Position numbers and translations under genes: made by a program. From the NCBI GenBank assembly GCA_016936615.1, contig JAFGXN010000048.1, forward strand, positions 1 through 41,893: DNA of 41,893 nt, read 5' to 3'. A model generated the notes under the pieces. It was given only the letters and a program-made list of their open reading frames with translations. It had not been told where the DNA came from and ran no database searches. The DNA is from Spirochaetales bacterium. GTDB taxonomy: Bacteria > Spirochaetota > Spirochaetia > JAFGXN01. Each line of letters opens with the position of its first letter. Within the stretch, counting starts at the first letter, position 1. This document shows, in pieces, positions 1 through 8,844 of this stretch.

Positions 1-338
1 AAATTAAGATCACTGATGATATTCTCTCTGAGTAGCTCAATATCGTCAGCCTCACTAAATGTACTAAAATCAAACCGCAACACAGGAAATGTCTCCCAAT
101 CCCAATCCGCAGTTTCCATGAAAGTCCCAGTGAAAAGCTTTTTTTTCCCTGAAAAAATAGCATCAATTGTCGACAAAGTCAGCGACTTGCCAAAACGACG
201 AGGACGGGATAAGAAAAAGTACTTGCCCTCGCTAACCATCTTGTAGATGTGTGGCGTTTTATCAACATAGAGATAATTTCGCTGTATAATTTCATCAAAA
301 GTCTGAATTCCAAACGGATACTTCTTCTTCATACCCAT
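1..338 (-). CDS. AAA-ATPase-like domain protein, N-terminal part (cut by window edge)
   Basis: This open frame is not in the ORF track. On the minus strand it reads from an ATG at 338 (MGMKKKYPFGIQTFDEIIQ) and runs off the left edge without a stop. The segment YLYVDKTPHIYKMV followed by FFLSRPRRFGKSLTLSTI is the signature start of the AAA-ATPase-like family (PF09820), usually fused to a C-terminal PD-(D/E)XK nuclease-like domain (DUF1703 type). RRFGKSL is the Walker-A-like loop. These proteins form large paralogous families in spirochaetes and anaerobes; their role is unknown. About 112 residues are visible. A second ATG at 332 could be the true start, and no strong ribosome binding site is seen. 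The + strand ORF 16-246 is its shadow. Confidence 0.85.
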   Translation of the reverse strand, partial: MGMKKKYPFGIQTFDEIIQRNYLYVDKTPHIYKMVSEGKYFFLSRPRRFGKSLTLSTIDAIFSGKKKLFTGTFMETADWDWETFPVLRFDFSTFSEADDIELLRENIISDLN

Positions 339-446
339 ATTTTACTATTTATCGCAGGATAAGGCAAGCAAGAAAGCGCGAGCTATTTTAATCGCCAAAG
401 ACCAACTAGCAGGCTCCATCATAATAACTTTGCTAAAACTTTATTC

Positions 447-475
447 TTGCCATTTGCTCTAAAATCTCCGATAAT
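447..475 (+). promoter_or_regulatory. Putative sigma70-type promoter immediately before the deacetylase gene
   Basis: TTGCCA (447-452) and GATAAT (470-475) are separated by 17 bases. Transcription would start about at the ATG at 482. No Shine-Dalgarno-like sequence lies between, so the mRNA may be leaderless. A second TATAAT at 476-481 abuts the ATG. Inference from motifs only. Confidence 0.45.
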
Positions 476-481
476 TATAAT

Positions 482-1402
482 ATGATAAAAAAGATTGTGC
501 TAATAATTTTTTTTCATATGCTCAGTCAAATCTACCCTGCTTCGGTAACAGAAATCATACAAAATATCAGCAATCTGCAAATCTCCAAACAAGAGGAAAC
601 AATAGAAACTTGGCTTGACCTAAATGGCGAAAAAATCAATTTTTTCCTAGAAAAACAGACCATATCCGACGATGGGCAATATGTAACAATACCAATAAAA
701 ACCGAAGGATCTAACCAAGGAGAGAGATTAATAACAATAAGAGTACCAACCAACCAATCTGGAATTCTCCTCAGCTTCGACGATTACTATCCGAGCTGGC
801 TTGACAACCAAGATCTCTTCAGAACCAACAAGAGCCTTGCGACATTTTTTCTAAGCGCCCCATCCAGAGCAAAAATCGCCAACATGCTAGAGCTTCAGTC
901 AAATGGGCACGAGATCGGCTTCCACACAATAACTCATCGCCGGTTAACCACCCTTAATATAGAAGATTTCGACAAAGAAACAAGAATTCCTCTCCCAAGC
1001 CTGATCGAACAAGGCCTCGCAATATCTAATTTTGCCTATCCCTACGGTGCAAACGCAGCATGGATGCACTCATATCTAGCTAAAACCTACGATTTTACAC
1101 GTGGATTTAATAAAGAATTATTCTTCTACAAAAGATCTGATTTAAAAAAAGGCAGCTTCATTGTTTCTACATCGATAGATAATATTTTTTACCCAGAAAA
1201 AGATAAATTTGAACAAGAAATTACCAAAATTCTGCTCTACATAAAGCTTACCGACAAGATTTTCCCCTGCACAAGCCATGGAATAAATTTCGAAGCTTGG
1301 GGGATAACTAGACCGAAGCTAGAAATTTTACTTACCACAGCAAATAACTTCAAACTTACAACATATCGGTTCAAAGACCTAATCAAGAACAATATAAACT
1401 AG
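482..1402 (+). CDS. Exported polysaccharide deacetylase (NodB homology domain)
   Basis: A 306-residue protein with an N-terminal signal peptide (MIKKIVLIIFFHMLSQIYPA, no lipobox) and a carbohydrate esterase family 4-like NodB domain. Visible motifs are SFDD near residues 98-101 (catalytic base and metal Asp), HTITH at 148-152 (metal HxxxH), FAYPYG near 181-186 and a C-terminal SHG segment. Such enzymes remove N- or O-acetyl groups from chitin-like, peptidoglycan or exopolysaccharide substrates. The first about 90 residues are not recognised and may be a separate beta-rich domain. The true substrate cannot be told. No ribosome binding site precedes the ATG; see the promoter entry. It is transcribed convergently with the SDR gene. 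Confidence 0.85.
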   Translation: MIKKIVLIIFFHMLSQIYPASVTEIIQNISNLQISKQEETIETWLDLNGEKINFFLEKQTISDDGQYVTIPIKTEGSNQGERLITIRVPTNQSGILLSFDDYYPSWLDNQDLFRTNKSLATFFLSAPSRAKIANMLELQSNGHEIGFHTITHRRLTTLNIEDFDKETRIPLPSLIEQGLAISNFAYPYGANAAWMHSYLAKTYDFTRGFNKELFFYKRSDLKKGSFIVSTSIDNIFYPEKDKFEQEITKILLYIKLTDKIFPCTSHGINFEAWGITRPKLEILLTTANNFKLTTYRFKDLIKNNIN

Positions 1403-1427
1403 ACCATTTCAACTTTTTCCCACATAA

Positions 1428-1451
1428 GAAAAAGCCTAGACAATAGTCTAG
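1428..1451 (-). terminator. Rho-independent terminator of the SDR gene
   Basis: On the minus strand, CTAGAC-TATT-GTCTAG (1436-1451) forms a perfect 6-bp stem, followed by GCTTTTTCTT. It sits just after the SDR stop codon, between convergent genes. Confidence 0.65.
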
Positions 1452-1466
1452 ACTCGTAATCCTGAC

Positions 1467-3047
1467 CTACCAGTCAGTCGGGAAATAATCTTTTAAAAAT
1501 TTGCCACACCAGTGCTTGCCAGTGTTGATTCCATCAAAAAGCGGATCCAACACCCGTGCTGCGCCATCGACGATATCAAGCGGTGGTTGGAAGCCATGGG
1601 CCTCTTGCTTGAACTTCGCAAGCTGCGCTGGATCTTCATCCGTAACCCACCCAGTATCGACAGCATTCATGTAGATTCCAAACTTAGCAAGCCCCTCGGC
1701 TGAAGTATGGGTCAACATATTCAGCGCCGCCTTTGCCATATTCGTATGCGGATGGCGATCACCTTTTTTAAATCGCAAAAACTTACCTTCCATCGCAGAG
1801 ACATTTATAATATGTTTTTTCCCAGTAAAATCGCGCTTCATCATATTCGAAAGCCGATTACAAAGGACAAACGGCGCAACCGAATTTATCAGCTGCAACT
1901 CAAGCATCTCCGCAGTCGGAATCTCCCCAAGCGTAAGCCTCCAACTGTTAGTCGTTCGCAAATCTACCTGCTGCAAGTCTGCGTCCAACTTCCCCTCTGG
2001 AAAAACCTTCTCCACCGACAAATCAGTATCATGCGAGAAAGGGATCTGCGACAGTGCAGCCGAAGAAGAAATTCCAACCCCAGGCGTCTTCCCGCTCCAA
2101 CTCACAGGTGCAACAGATTTCAGATAATTATCCTCTTTCGAGACAGAGACACTTCCTGTCAGAATCCCGACACACTGCCTGTGCTCGCTCAAAAGATGCT
2201 GAACCTCAGGCGATTGTCGCTCGAAGGGCAGATTCTCCATCTCCATCAGGTGCGCGTAGAACGACGGCGGCCGCCGCACAGTCTGGGCAGCATTATTTAT
2301 CAGAATATCTAATCTATCGTATTTATTCTCTATAAAGTGGGTAAAAATTTCAACGCTCGGGGTGTGCCGCAGATCTAGCCCGTAGATATGCAATCTATCG
2401 CGCCACTGAGGATAATCCTCCTCAGCTGCAAATCGCCTTGCCGAATCGACAGGAAATCGAGTCGTAGCAATAACACTAGCCCCAGCCCGAAGCAACATCA
2501 GAGTCGCTTGGTAACCGATCTTGAGCCGTGAACCAGTGATCACCGCAACCTGACCAGTCAAATCCGCAGTCTGGAACCGCTTGAAATAATTCAAATCACC
2601 ACACTCAGGACACATCGCGTCGTAGAAGTGGTGCAAAGTAGTATACTCTTTTTTACAGACATAACAGTTGCGAGGAGAATTAAGCTTCAGAACATCCTTT
2701 TTTATAGAAGAAAAATCCTCAATCATCTTCGGCGCAACAAAGACCACATCCTCGCGAGCACGACGAATTCCAGTCTGCCCCATAGCTGCACGCTCTCGAG
2801 CAACTGACTGCCGCTTGTTCTCCTTGCGAATCGCCTTACTCCGCTTAGTCAAAGCCTCCTTATCTGGCCGAGAAATCATCCCAGCCGCCTTAAGCAAGCG
2901 GACACGAATCGCCTCATCTAGCTTAGCAAATTTCTCAGGCTCACTATTTATCATCTCCAGAATAGCAATCGCAGCCTCAACCTGCTGAAAATCCAAAGAA
3001 CCAACCTGTAAATCTTCATTTTTTTCTTCCACAACACCAACCCTCAC
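1467..3047 (-). CDS. Large SDR-fold protein with Cys4 knuckle and no catalytic Tyr
   Basis: A 526-residue protein. Residues 1-120 are a charged helical region. Residues 128-149 hold two CxxC pairs (CYVC and CPEC, with two His between), a likely zinc knuckle. A Rossmann dehydrogenase-like domain follows, with [12 protein letters not shown] near 167-178, [10 protein letters not shown] near 250 and NVSAMEG for the active-site Ser region. The position of the YxxxK Tyr is Thr (TNMAK), so the classical catalytic Tyr is absent while the Lys is kept. The Rossmann domain also carries a long insertion after NNAAQ. It is about twice the length of a normal SDR. NAD(P)-linked oxidoreduction is therefore uncertain; it may be a binding or regulatory SDR, or use another acid. 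Monocistronic, with its own terminator. Confidence 0.75.
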   Translation of the reverse strand: MRVGVVEEKNEDLQVGSLDFQQVEAAIAILEMINSEPEKFAKLDEAIRVRLLKAAGMISRPDKEALTKRSKAIRKENKRQSVARERAAMGQTGIRRAREDVVFVAPKMIEDFSSIKKDVLKLNSPRNCYVCKKEYTTLHHFYDAMCPECGDLNYFKRFQTADLTGQVAVITGSRLKIGYQATLMLLRAGASVIATTRFPVDSARRFAAEEDYPQWRDRLHIYGLDLRHTPSVEIFTHFIENKYDRLDILINNAAQTVRRPPSFYAHLMEMENLPFERQSPEVQHLLSEHRQCVGILTGSVSVSKEDNYLKSVAPVSWSGKTPGVGISSSAALSQIPFSHDTDLSVEKVFPEGKLDADLQQVDLRTTNSWRLTLGEIPTAEMLELQLINSVAPFVLCNRLSNMMKRDFTGKKHIINVSAMEGKFLRFKKGDRHPHTNMAKAALNMLTHTSAEGLAKFGIYMNAVDTGWVTDEDPAQLAKFKQEAHGFQPPLDIVDGAARVLDPLFDGINTGKHWCGKFLKDYFPTDW

Positions 3048-3185
3048 AACCTACCACTAGGCAATCCAAGTTTAGACAAAAAAAGAAGTTAGGTCAACTA
3101 AGAAAAACTACACAAAAAGTCAAAATATTTGAAAAATCTCCATTTTATCAATTGAAAAAGTATCTATTTTATGAAAATATAAGAC

Positions 3186-3755
3186 ATGCGAAAAAAAACA
3201 ATATTTCTAATCCTCTTCTCATTATCATCCCTTTCAGCCTTTTCAGATTTTTACATCGGGGGATATGTGGCAGGAACATTTGCATTACAACAAGAAAATT
3301 ACGAAATTAAATACAGCCCAGGATTTGATACAGGACTTTACATGGGATTTGACTTTTTTGGCAAAAAAAAAGCTGCATTTTCAGTAAATATTCAAGCAGG
3401 AATGGAATACAATCCCCAAGGAGTCTCTGTAGAAGCTTTTGGTGGGTTTGGGTTTGCTGTACTACATAAAGATAATATTATTAAAGCACACATTGGAGCA
3501 GGCTATACTACTATTTTTGATTTTTTTTGGCCATTAGCATTTATAAATTTCGAGTATGCCTTTGCAGCTACACCAAAATTTCTAATTTCACCATATATTC
3601 AAGCAAAATACCTTCCAACATTAGAAACAGGGCAAATTGTATTAGGAATTAAGCTCTCATATATGTCAACAAGTAGGTTTACCGAAACCCCAATTGACAG
3701 AAAGAAATTTTATGTAAAAGAGGGAGAAACAAATGAAGTTAAGAAACTTTTCTAA
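3186..3755 (+). CDS. Exported small beta-barrel-like protein, first gene of the lipoprotein operon
   Basis: A 189-residue protein with a clear signal peptide (MRKKTIFLILFSLSSLSAFS) and no lipobox. The mature part alternates Gly/aromatic-rich strands (FYIGGYVAG, FDTGLYMGFDFFG, AFGGFGFAV), the pattern of a small outer-membrane barrel. It is not assigned to a known family. Its last 23 bases overlap the next gene, which is strong evidence for co-transcription. No good ribosome binding site precedes the ATG; a TATAAG hexamer ends two bases before it, so a short or absent leader is possible. It may be the outer-membrane partner of the lipoproteins that follow; this is inference. Confidence 0.6.
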   Translation: MRKKTIFLILFSLSSLSAFSDFYIGGYVAGTFALQQENYEIKYSPGFDTGLYMGFDFFGKKKAAFSVNIQAGMEYNPQGVSVEAFGGFGFAVLHKDNIIKAHIGAGYTTIFDFFWPLAFINFEYAFAATPKFLISPYIQAKYLPTLETGQIVLGIKLSYMSTSRFTETPIDRKKFYVKEGETNEVKKLF

Positions 3756-5229
3756 TCTTGTAATAATTTTACTACTTATAACCTCTTGCAACCCAGCAAT
3801 ATTCACATACACAGTTAATCTCTCAGAAGCAATTAACCACCTCAAGATAGAAACCCTTGAACTAACATATACCACAATAGACGGGAAGTCCCAAACAACC
3901 GAGATCACAGACTTATCCAACCAAGAGGTGAAATTCACAGTCGCATCATTTGAAACAGGGATTCTCACACTAAAAGGCAAAACAGTAGACAACCAGACAG
4001 TCATAAGCACAACCAAAATCTCTACGACCCAAGGCAAAATAACACCAGAAAAATGGTTTTTCTACGAAGAATTTCTTGAAAATGGTCATCTAGCAAAAAC
4101 CGCCTATCCTCTTGAAAAAGAGATATTGATAGACTTTGGAGAGTTACAAACACTTACGTTGACAATCCCTGCTAACGATAACAATAGTTACATTATCGAT
4201 GGGGAAATTATAATAATAGAAAATATCTCTTCCAACGAAAAAGCTATTGCAGAAATACGCGATTATGAAACTCGAAAGAGCATATCTCATGTAAAAAAAT
4301 CTGAAAAATTAGGTTTCGTAAATAAAAAAATGTTTATTATCAATAAAACAGAAAGCGAAATGAGGCTAACAATAAGAAAAAAAATATCTAATGACCGAAA
4401 AAAGATTTTTTTTAGCCCAGAAAGCTATTTTAGTCAAGAATCAATGGAAGTTTTTTTAGAAAAAAACAATGGCTCAACATACCTATATAAACTTAACAGA
4501 GAAGATGCAATCTTTGAAGTTATTTATAAATTTGAATTTGTCCCATACTCATCCCTTCATACTACAGGTAGCAATTATTTTTATTTCACTGATAGATACA
4601 AAAATAGTACTGGGCAGCTAAATATAGAAACAAAAGAAATTACAAAAATAGCTTCTAGAGCCGTAAACCTTGAGAAATCTTCTTCTGCTGGAGAATTTCT
4701 CTTATATTCCAAAGAAAAAAACAATATTATTGAAACGATAATTTACAATTCAAGAACAAAAGAAAGTACTATAGTAAATGGAACAACAGCAATATTTTCC
4801 AGCAACAACAAACTTTATGAACTAATACATAAAGATAGCAAGCTAACAATCTACGAAACAGATAATTTTAAAAATAGAACAAGAACCTACCAAGGAAATA
4901 CAGATAACAAACTTTATTATTTTTTTGATGCTTATGAAAACACTATAATCTTTAGCTCAGGATCTATTTTAAGACTTACAGAGGAAGGATCTATAATAGA
5001 AAAAAAATTCTTTTTAACCGCAAAATATATCATTGACAACATCTTTTTCTACGATAATTGGAAAAAGAAAGAGTTGTATTCATACAATTTAACGACATTT
5101 GAAGAGAGCATAATTGAAGAAGAAAAACAAGGTCAGTTTTTAATTTTTAAAAATAGCAAGGGAGATTTTTTCGAAGTCAGAAGAAATCTTAACTCCCTTG
5201 AAATTTATGAGGTGAATCCATTATGGTAA
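3733..5229 (+). CDS. Lipoprotein, beta-rich, unknown function
   Basis: A 498-residue protein. The leader MKLRNFSNLVIILLLITSC ends in a lipobox with Cys19, so it should be lipidated and anchored by its N-terminus. Residues about 25-100 look like a beta-sandwich domain (short strands with LELTYTTIDG and LTLKGKTV). The remainder is a string of short beta repeats with aromatic and Asn/Lys-rich turns, reminiscent of a beta-propeller, though no blade motif can be named. Not recognised as a family. The start overlaps the preceding gene by 23 bases and a GGGAGA ribosome binding site lies within that gene. The next gene overlaps by 7 bases. Confidence 0.7.
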   Translation: MKLRNFSNLVIILLLITSCNPAIFTYTVNLSEAINHLKIETLELTYTTIDGKSQTTEITDLSNQEVKFTVASFETGILTLKGKTVDNQTVISTTKISTTQGKITPEKWFFYEEFLENGHLAKTAYPLEKEILIDFGELQTLTLTIPANDNNSYIIDGEIIIIENISSNEKAIAEIRDYETRKSISHVKKSEKLGFVNKKMFIINKTESEMRLTIRKKISNDRKKIFFSPESYFSQESMEVFLEKNNGSTYLYKLNREDAIFEVIYKFEFVPYSSLHTTGSNYFYFTDRYKNSTGQLNIETKEITKIASRAVNLEKSSSAGEFLLYSKEKNNIIETIIYNSRTKESTIVNGTTAIFSSNNKLYELIHKDSKLTIYETDNFKNRTRTYQGNTDNKLYYFFDAYENTIIFSSGSILRLTEEGSIIEKKFFLTAKYIIDNIFFYDNWKKKELYSYNLTTFEESIIEEEKQGQFLIFKNSKGDFFEVRRNLNSLEIYEVNPLW

Positions 5230-6803
5230 GAAAAAACAAAAAAATGCTATGGCTTTTATTTATCACTTTAAATTCATGTTATATCCAGAACAACATCTAT
5301 CAACTGGAATTTGATTTTCCTCCTGCAAATTATAAGAATATAGAGTTAACAATATCAGGGAAATCTGGAATGAAAGAAATATCCCAAGAATACAACAGCT
5401 CATCATTTATTGAAAACGAACTTATATTTGCTCACAAAGGCATGACAATCCAACAGCTAACTGCAAACTTTAATTACAATAAAGAATCAAACAAATACAT
5501 CACTTTAAAAGCTAAAAACATTAACAACAAATTCTCTTTTACAGAAGGAAACTCCTACACCATCATCGATTTAAACACAGAAGCGACTCTGAAAGACATG
5601 AAAAAAAACAATGTTGTGGCTTTTAAAGCAAAAAAAGGCCTATTTCACAATATCGAAACCGCTTTCTTTATAGATGAAATTAACAGCCCATTTTCTGCAA
5701 AATCTTTTGATTCTGAAGACAGCTATAATCGGCAAAAGACGATTAATTCTTTTAATGAAGAGGATTGCTACATTTTTATTTCGTTTAGAAACCTAGGAAA
5801 TGACATAAATTCTTCTAAAAAGATTTTTACAAATATAGAAACAACTGAACTCTACACTGAATCTCTATTTTCAGAAAAAGATAATTTTATCAAAAGTAAC
5901 CAACAATTCTATCTTATAAAAGAAAATCAACTCTTCAAAATTATTATTGAGAGTGCTAAAGTGGAAAAAATAATAGACTTACCAAGCAACAGCATATATG
6001 CGTTCACAGAAAATAATAAATTGTTTTTTTTCTCAAATCCTGAGATTTTCTCTGAAAATCTATTCTTCTCAATTGATGTCATAAATAAAAAACTCGAAAT
6101 AGTCAATGACAAAAGACTAATGAAAGAAAAAGAGACAATCTTTGCCGGCAAATACTTTTTTAACAAAAAAGCCCCTGATTACATATACTCTCTTTCAACT
6201 GGGAATAAAATTACAAATATTCTTCATAGAACGATTTTTTCTAATGCTCAATACTATGAAGAAAAGCAAAAAATCTTCTCATATGAAGTTGTTTCAAGGA
6301 AAATAACCTTTTACGAAATTCTTATAAATGAAGATTCTTACTCAATAAAAGAAATAGAAAGCCTAGAAAATTTTAATCTATTATTTTTTTCAGCCGATCT
6401 TTTTCCATACATCATTGGGAATATGAAACAAATATCAATTATTCAACTATCAACTGATGAAAACGACATAACAACTATGAGAACTTTTCCAGACGTCTTA
6501 TCTGGTGATGCTTATAAAGTCTTTAAAAATGAAAATCTTTTAGGAGTAGTATCATGGAACAATAAAGTCCTTAACATTTTGAAAATTGAAAAAGACTCTG
6601 TAAATAAAATTCGATCTCACTCTGGCGATTTTACAGGATCCGATATGGATTCTAAAATTTCATATATATATATCTTTCCTCAAGAAGACAAGACGACCCT
6701 TATATTAGGGAAAAAGATATGGAGGATAGAAGAAGAAAAGCCTTACTTCTTCGCATCAGATTATAAAGCACTACAGAGACTCTCCATAGAGGAAATACGA
6801 TGA
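5223..6803 (+). CDS. Lipoprotein, beta-rich, similar architecture to its upstream neighbour
   Basis: A 526-residue protein. The leader MVRKNKKMLWLLFITLNSC has a lipobox Cys19. As in the 498-residue neighbour, a short N-terminal beta domain (NIELTISGKSG) is followed by a long beta-repeat region with phrases such as NNKLFFFSN and NKKLEIV. The resemblance in length, layout and composition suggests distant paralogy, which cannot be proved by eye. A GAGGTGA ribosome binding site lies 8 bases before the ATG, inside the upstream gene (7-base overlap). The next ATG overlaps its stop in ATGA (4 bases). Function unknown; an exported surface or periplasmic binding role is possible. Confidence 0.7.
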   Translation: MVRKNKKMLWLLFITLNSCYIQNNIYQLEFDFPPANYKNIELTISGKSGMKEISQEYNSSSFIENELIFAHKGMTIQQLTANFNYNKESNKYITLKAKNINNKFSFTEGNSYTIIDLNTEATLKDMKKNNVVAFKAKKGLFHNIETAFFIDEINSPFSAKSFDSEDSYNRQKTINSFNEEDCYIFISFRNLGNDINSSKKIFTNIETTELYTESLFSEKDNFIKSNQQFYLIKENQLFKIIIESAKVEKIIDLPSNSIYAFTENNKLFFFSNPEIFSENLFFSIDVINKKLEIVNDKRLMKEKETIFAGKYFFNKKAPDYIYSLSTGNKITNILHRTIFSNAQYYEEKQKIFSYEVVSRKITFYEILINEDSYSIKEIESLENFNLLFFSADLFPYIIGNMKQISIIQLSTDENDITTMRTFPDVLSGDAYKVFKNENLLGVVSWNNKVLNILKIEKDSVNKIRSHSGDFTGSDMDSKISYIYIFPQEDKTTLILGKKIWRIEEEKPYFFASDYKALQRLSIEEIR

Positions 6804-7579
6804 AGAAACTACTAATATTACTAACAATGACAACAATTTTATCTTGCTACCAGAACACCCCTTTCTACGGAAACCTTGAAGAAGAGATGGTCATAGGATA
6901 TCTCTATAAAGGAGAAGTTTTATACTTTTCTGATGGTAATGTTTTTTTTAAAGATAAGAGCGGAAAAAAGATAGATATTAAAGCCCCAAGGAGTGCAGAA
7001 GGTTTAAAAGTACCTGAAATTGCTGATGGAATATTTGAACTTGGTAGAGATACTAATTATGAGTATTGTCTATTTGATTTTAATGACCCAAATAGACAAA
7101 TGCAATCATTTAAATCAAGAGAAGAGGCAGAAGAGAAAAAAGGAACTATGTTTTCCTATCCGATTTTTTCCCCAGAAATAAAAAGAGAAACCGCCTTCCC
7201 CAAATTCGCACCATTCAAAGACTCAGAAGAACTCCCGCTGCGCCCATTCACGCACAGTAGTCTTTCATATTTCCTCGTCTACAATCAGGTTCGAAGCAAA
7301 GCTGATCTCTCGCAGATTGGTCTCTTACCTTTTCCGGCAGTAGATGCGGTATTCCATGACGGGAGTTGGTATATCTTGCGAGTCTATGATATCTCAAGAT
7401 TCATTGCAGTTCGCACCTACAAAAGCGAGATCTACCGATTTGCAGATGAATTGCCATTTGCAAATGGAGAGCTACTCTACGAACAGGACAAACCATTTCA
7501 GCAAATCGATATATACGAAAACGAGATACTCGGCCTTGATTGCCAGGCAAATATTGTTAAGACAGGAATCGAAATATAA
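6800..7579 (+). CDS. Lipoprotein, unknown function
   Basis: A 259-residue protein starting MKKLLILLTMTTILSC, with a lipobox Cys16. The ATGA overlap with the upstream gene and the GAGGA site before the ATG fix the start. It has no domain I recognise. The C-terminal half (after about 7200) is visibly richer in C and G than the first half, so the gene may be a mosaic, or the C-terminal half may be under stronger constraint. The next gene begins 15 bases downstream. The third of five lipoproteins in a row. Confidence 0.7.
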   Translation: MKKLLILLTMTTILSCYQNTPFYGNLEEEMVIGYLYKGEVLYFSDGNVFFKDKSGKKIDIKAPRSAEGLKVPEIADGIFELGRDTNYEYCLFDFNDPNRQMQSFKSREEAEEKKGTMFSYPIFSPEIKRETAFPKFAPFKDSEELPLRPFTHSSLSYFLVYNQVRSKADLSQIGLLPFPAVDAVFHDGSWYILRVYDISRFIAVRTYKSEIYRFADELPFANGELLYEQDKPFQQIDIYENEILGLDCQANIVKTGIEI

Positions 7580-7594
7580 TAACTAGGAGAATTT

Positions 7595-8836
7595 ATGAAG
7601 AAAAACCTAAGAAAAATAATGATACTAACATCAATTTTCATCACATTCAGCTGTACAACAGTCGTAAAGGATTTAGAAAAGATAAAAGTTAAGACTGTGG
7701 AGACAAAAGATACAGAATCAATATCTTTTTCACAACTACTCTTTAAAATCCCATACAATTCCGATTTTTACAAAAATCTCGGAATCTATAATCTAATACC
7801 AAAGGAAATTAAAAAAGGATATGATGAACCTTTTCAAAGAGGCCCAAGGTACAGATACATCGCAGAAGAGATAATGCAAGCTTCAGGTCTTAATGTCCAA
7901 AAAAGATTTCTAAGAGAGTATGAAGATCGCTCCGACGAAATTTCACGATTTTTACTTTCTGCAACAATAAATGACATCAATTACAGTACATATATCCGTA
8001 GAAATAAGTCAAAAGATCAATCTCCACTATTCTCGACAATACAACTTTCGCTTACTTGGGAAGTCTTAGATACAAACAAAAACTCAATTGTTTTTGTATC
8101 AGAAGAAAAACTATCAGTGGATAACGACAATTTTTATAGCTACAATTATCTTTTTGAGATAGCGTTTCAGAAAGCAGTACTTAAACTCTGCTCTGACAAA
8201 GATTTTTTGAATAAAATAAAAAAAAGAGAAGATAGCCGCCCGCTCCCTGAAAAGATAAAAATAAAAAGCGGCTCTCGAATAAATATCCTTGATGAAGAAT
8301 CATACGTGAATTCTGTGGTTGTCATTAGAGCAGGAAAAACACATGGAAGCGGCGTGATAATCTCCAACGATGGATATATTTTAACAGCAGCCCATGTTGT
8401 TAGCAACCTCAAAGAAGTGGCAGTCGAATTCAAAAACTCAGAAATCTTCCTTGCGCAAGTAATACGAACAGACAATTATAGCGATAGCGCTCTACTCAAA
8501 ATTTCCAGTGAAAAAATTGATTTCGCAGGGGTGGGAATAGAAAAAAAAGAGGTCTCAATCGGACAATCAATATCCATAATTGGAACCCCATATAGAAAAA
8601 AATACTTCAACACAATTACAAATGGAATTGTTTCAAACATGAACATGAGAAACGGGGTAAAGTTTTTTCACTCAAATACGACAGTAAATCCAGGCAACAG
8701 TGGAGGTCCTGTGCTAAACAATGCTGGCAACATTGTCGGAATAACTTCAGAACTAATATATGGAATTGGAAATTCAATAACAATCTTCATAAATATAAAC
8801 GACATACTAACCAATCTTAATTTGGAAATAGAATAG
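7595..8836 (+). CDS. Trypsin/HtrA-like serine protease lipoprotein
   Basis: A 413-residue protein. The leader MKKNLRKIMILTSIFITFSC has a lipobox Cys20. Residues about 40-210 form an N-terminal domain with SLTWEVLDTN and a long helix near 190, resembling the envelope-lipoprotein domain of the next gene. Residues about 240-413 are a chymotrypsin-fold protease with the full triad: His267 in TAAHVV, Asp297 in SDSALLK and Ser369 in GNSGGP, plus GSGVIISNDGYILT and IGTPY. No PDZ domain follows, unlike DegP or HtrA. It is presumably tethered in the periplasm or at the outer membrane and may process or quality-control other products of this operon (inference). A TAGGAG ribosome binding site precedes the ATG. 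Confidence 0.9.
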   Translation: MKKNLRKIMILTSIFITFSCTTVVKDLEKIKVKTVETKDTESISFSQLLFKIPYNSDFYKNLGIYNLIPKEIKKGYDEPFQRGPRYRYIAEEIMQASGLNVQKRFLREYEDRSDEISRFLLSATINDINYSTYIRRNKSKDQSPLFSTIQLSLTWEVLDTNKNSIVFVSEEKLSVDNDNFYSYNYLFEIAFQKAVLKLCSDKDFLNKIKKREDSRPLPEKIKIKSGSRINILDEESYVNSVVVIRAGKTHGSGVIISNDGYILTAAHVVSNLKEVAVEFKNSEIFLAQVIRTDNYSDSALLKISSEKIDFAGVGIEKKEVSIGQSISIIGTPYRKKYFNTITNGIVSNMNMRNGVKFFHSNTTVNPGNSGGPVLNNAGNIVGITSELIYGIGNSITIFININDILTNLNLEIE

Positions 8837-8844
8837 GAGACAAA

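Noticed and set aside
1512-2988. Plus-strand ORFs 1512-1703, 1707-2312, 2054-2335 and 2668-2988
   Set aside because: They lie opposite the SDR gene, have no ribosome binding sites and read as Arg/Ser-rich shadows without domains.
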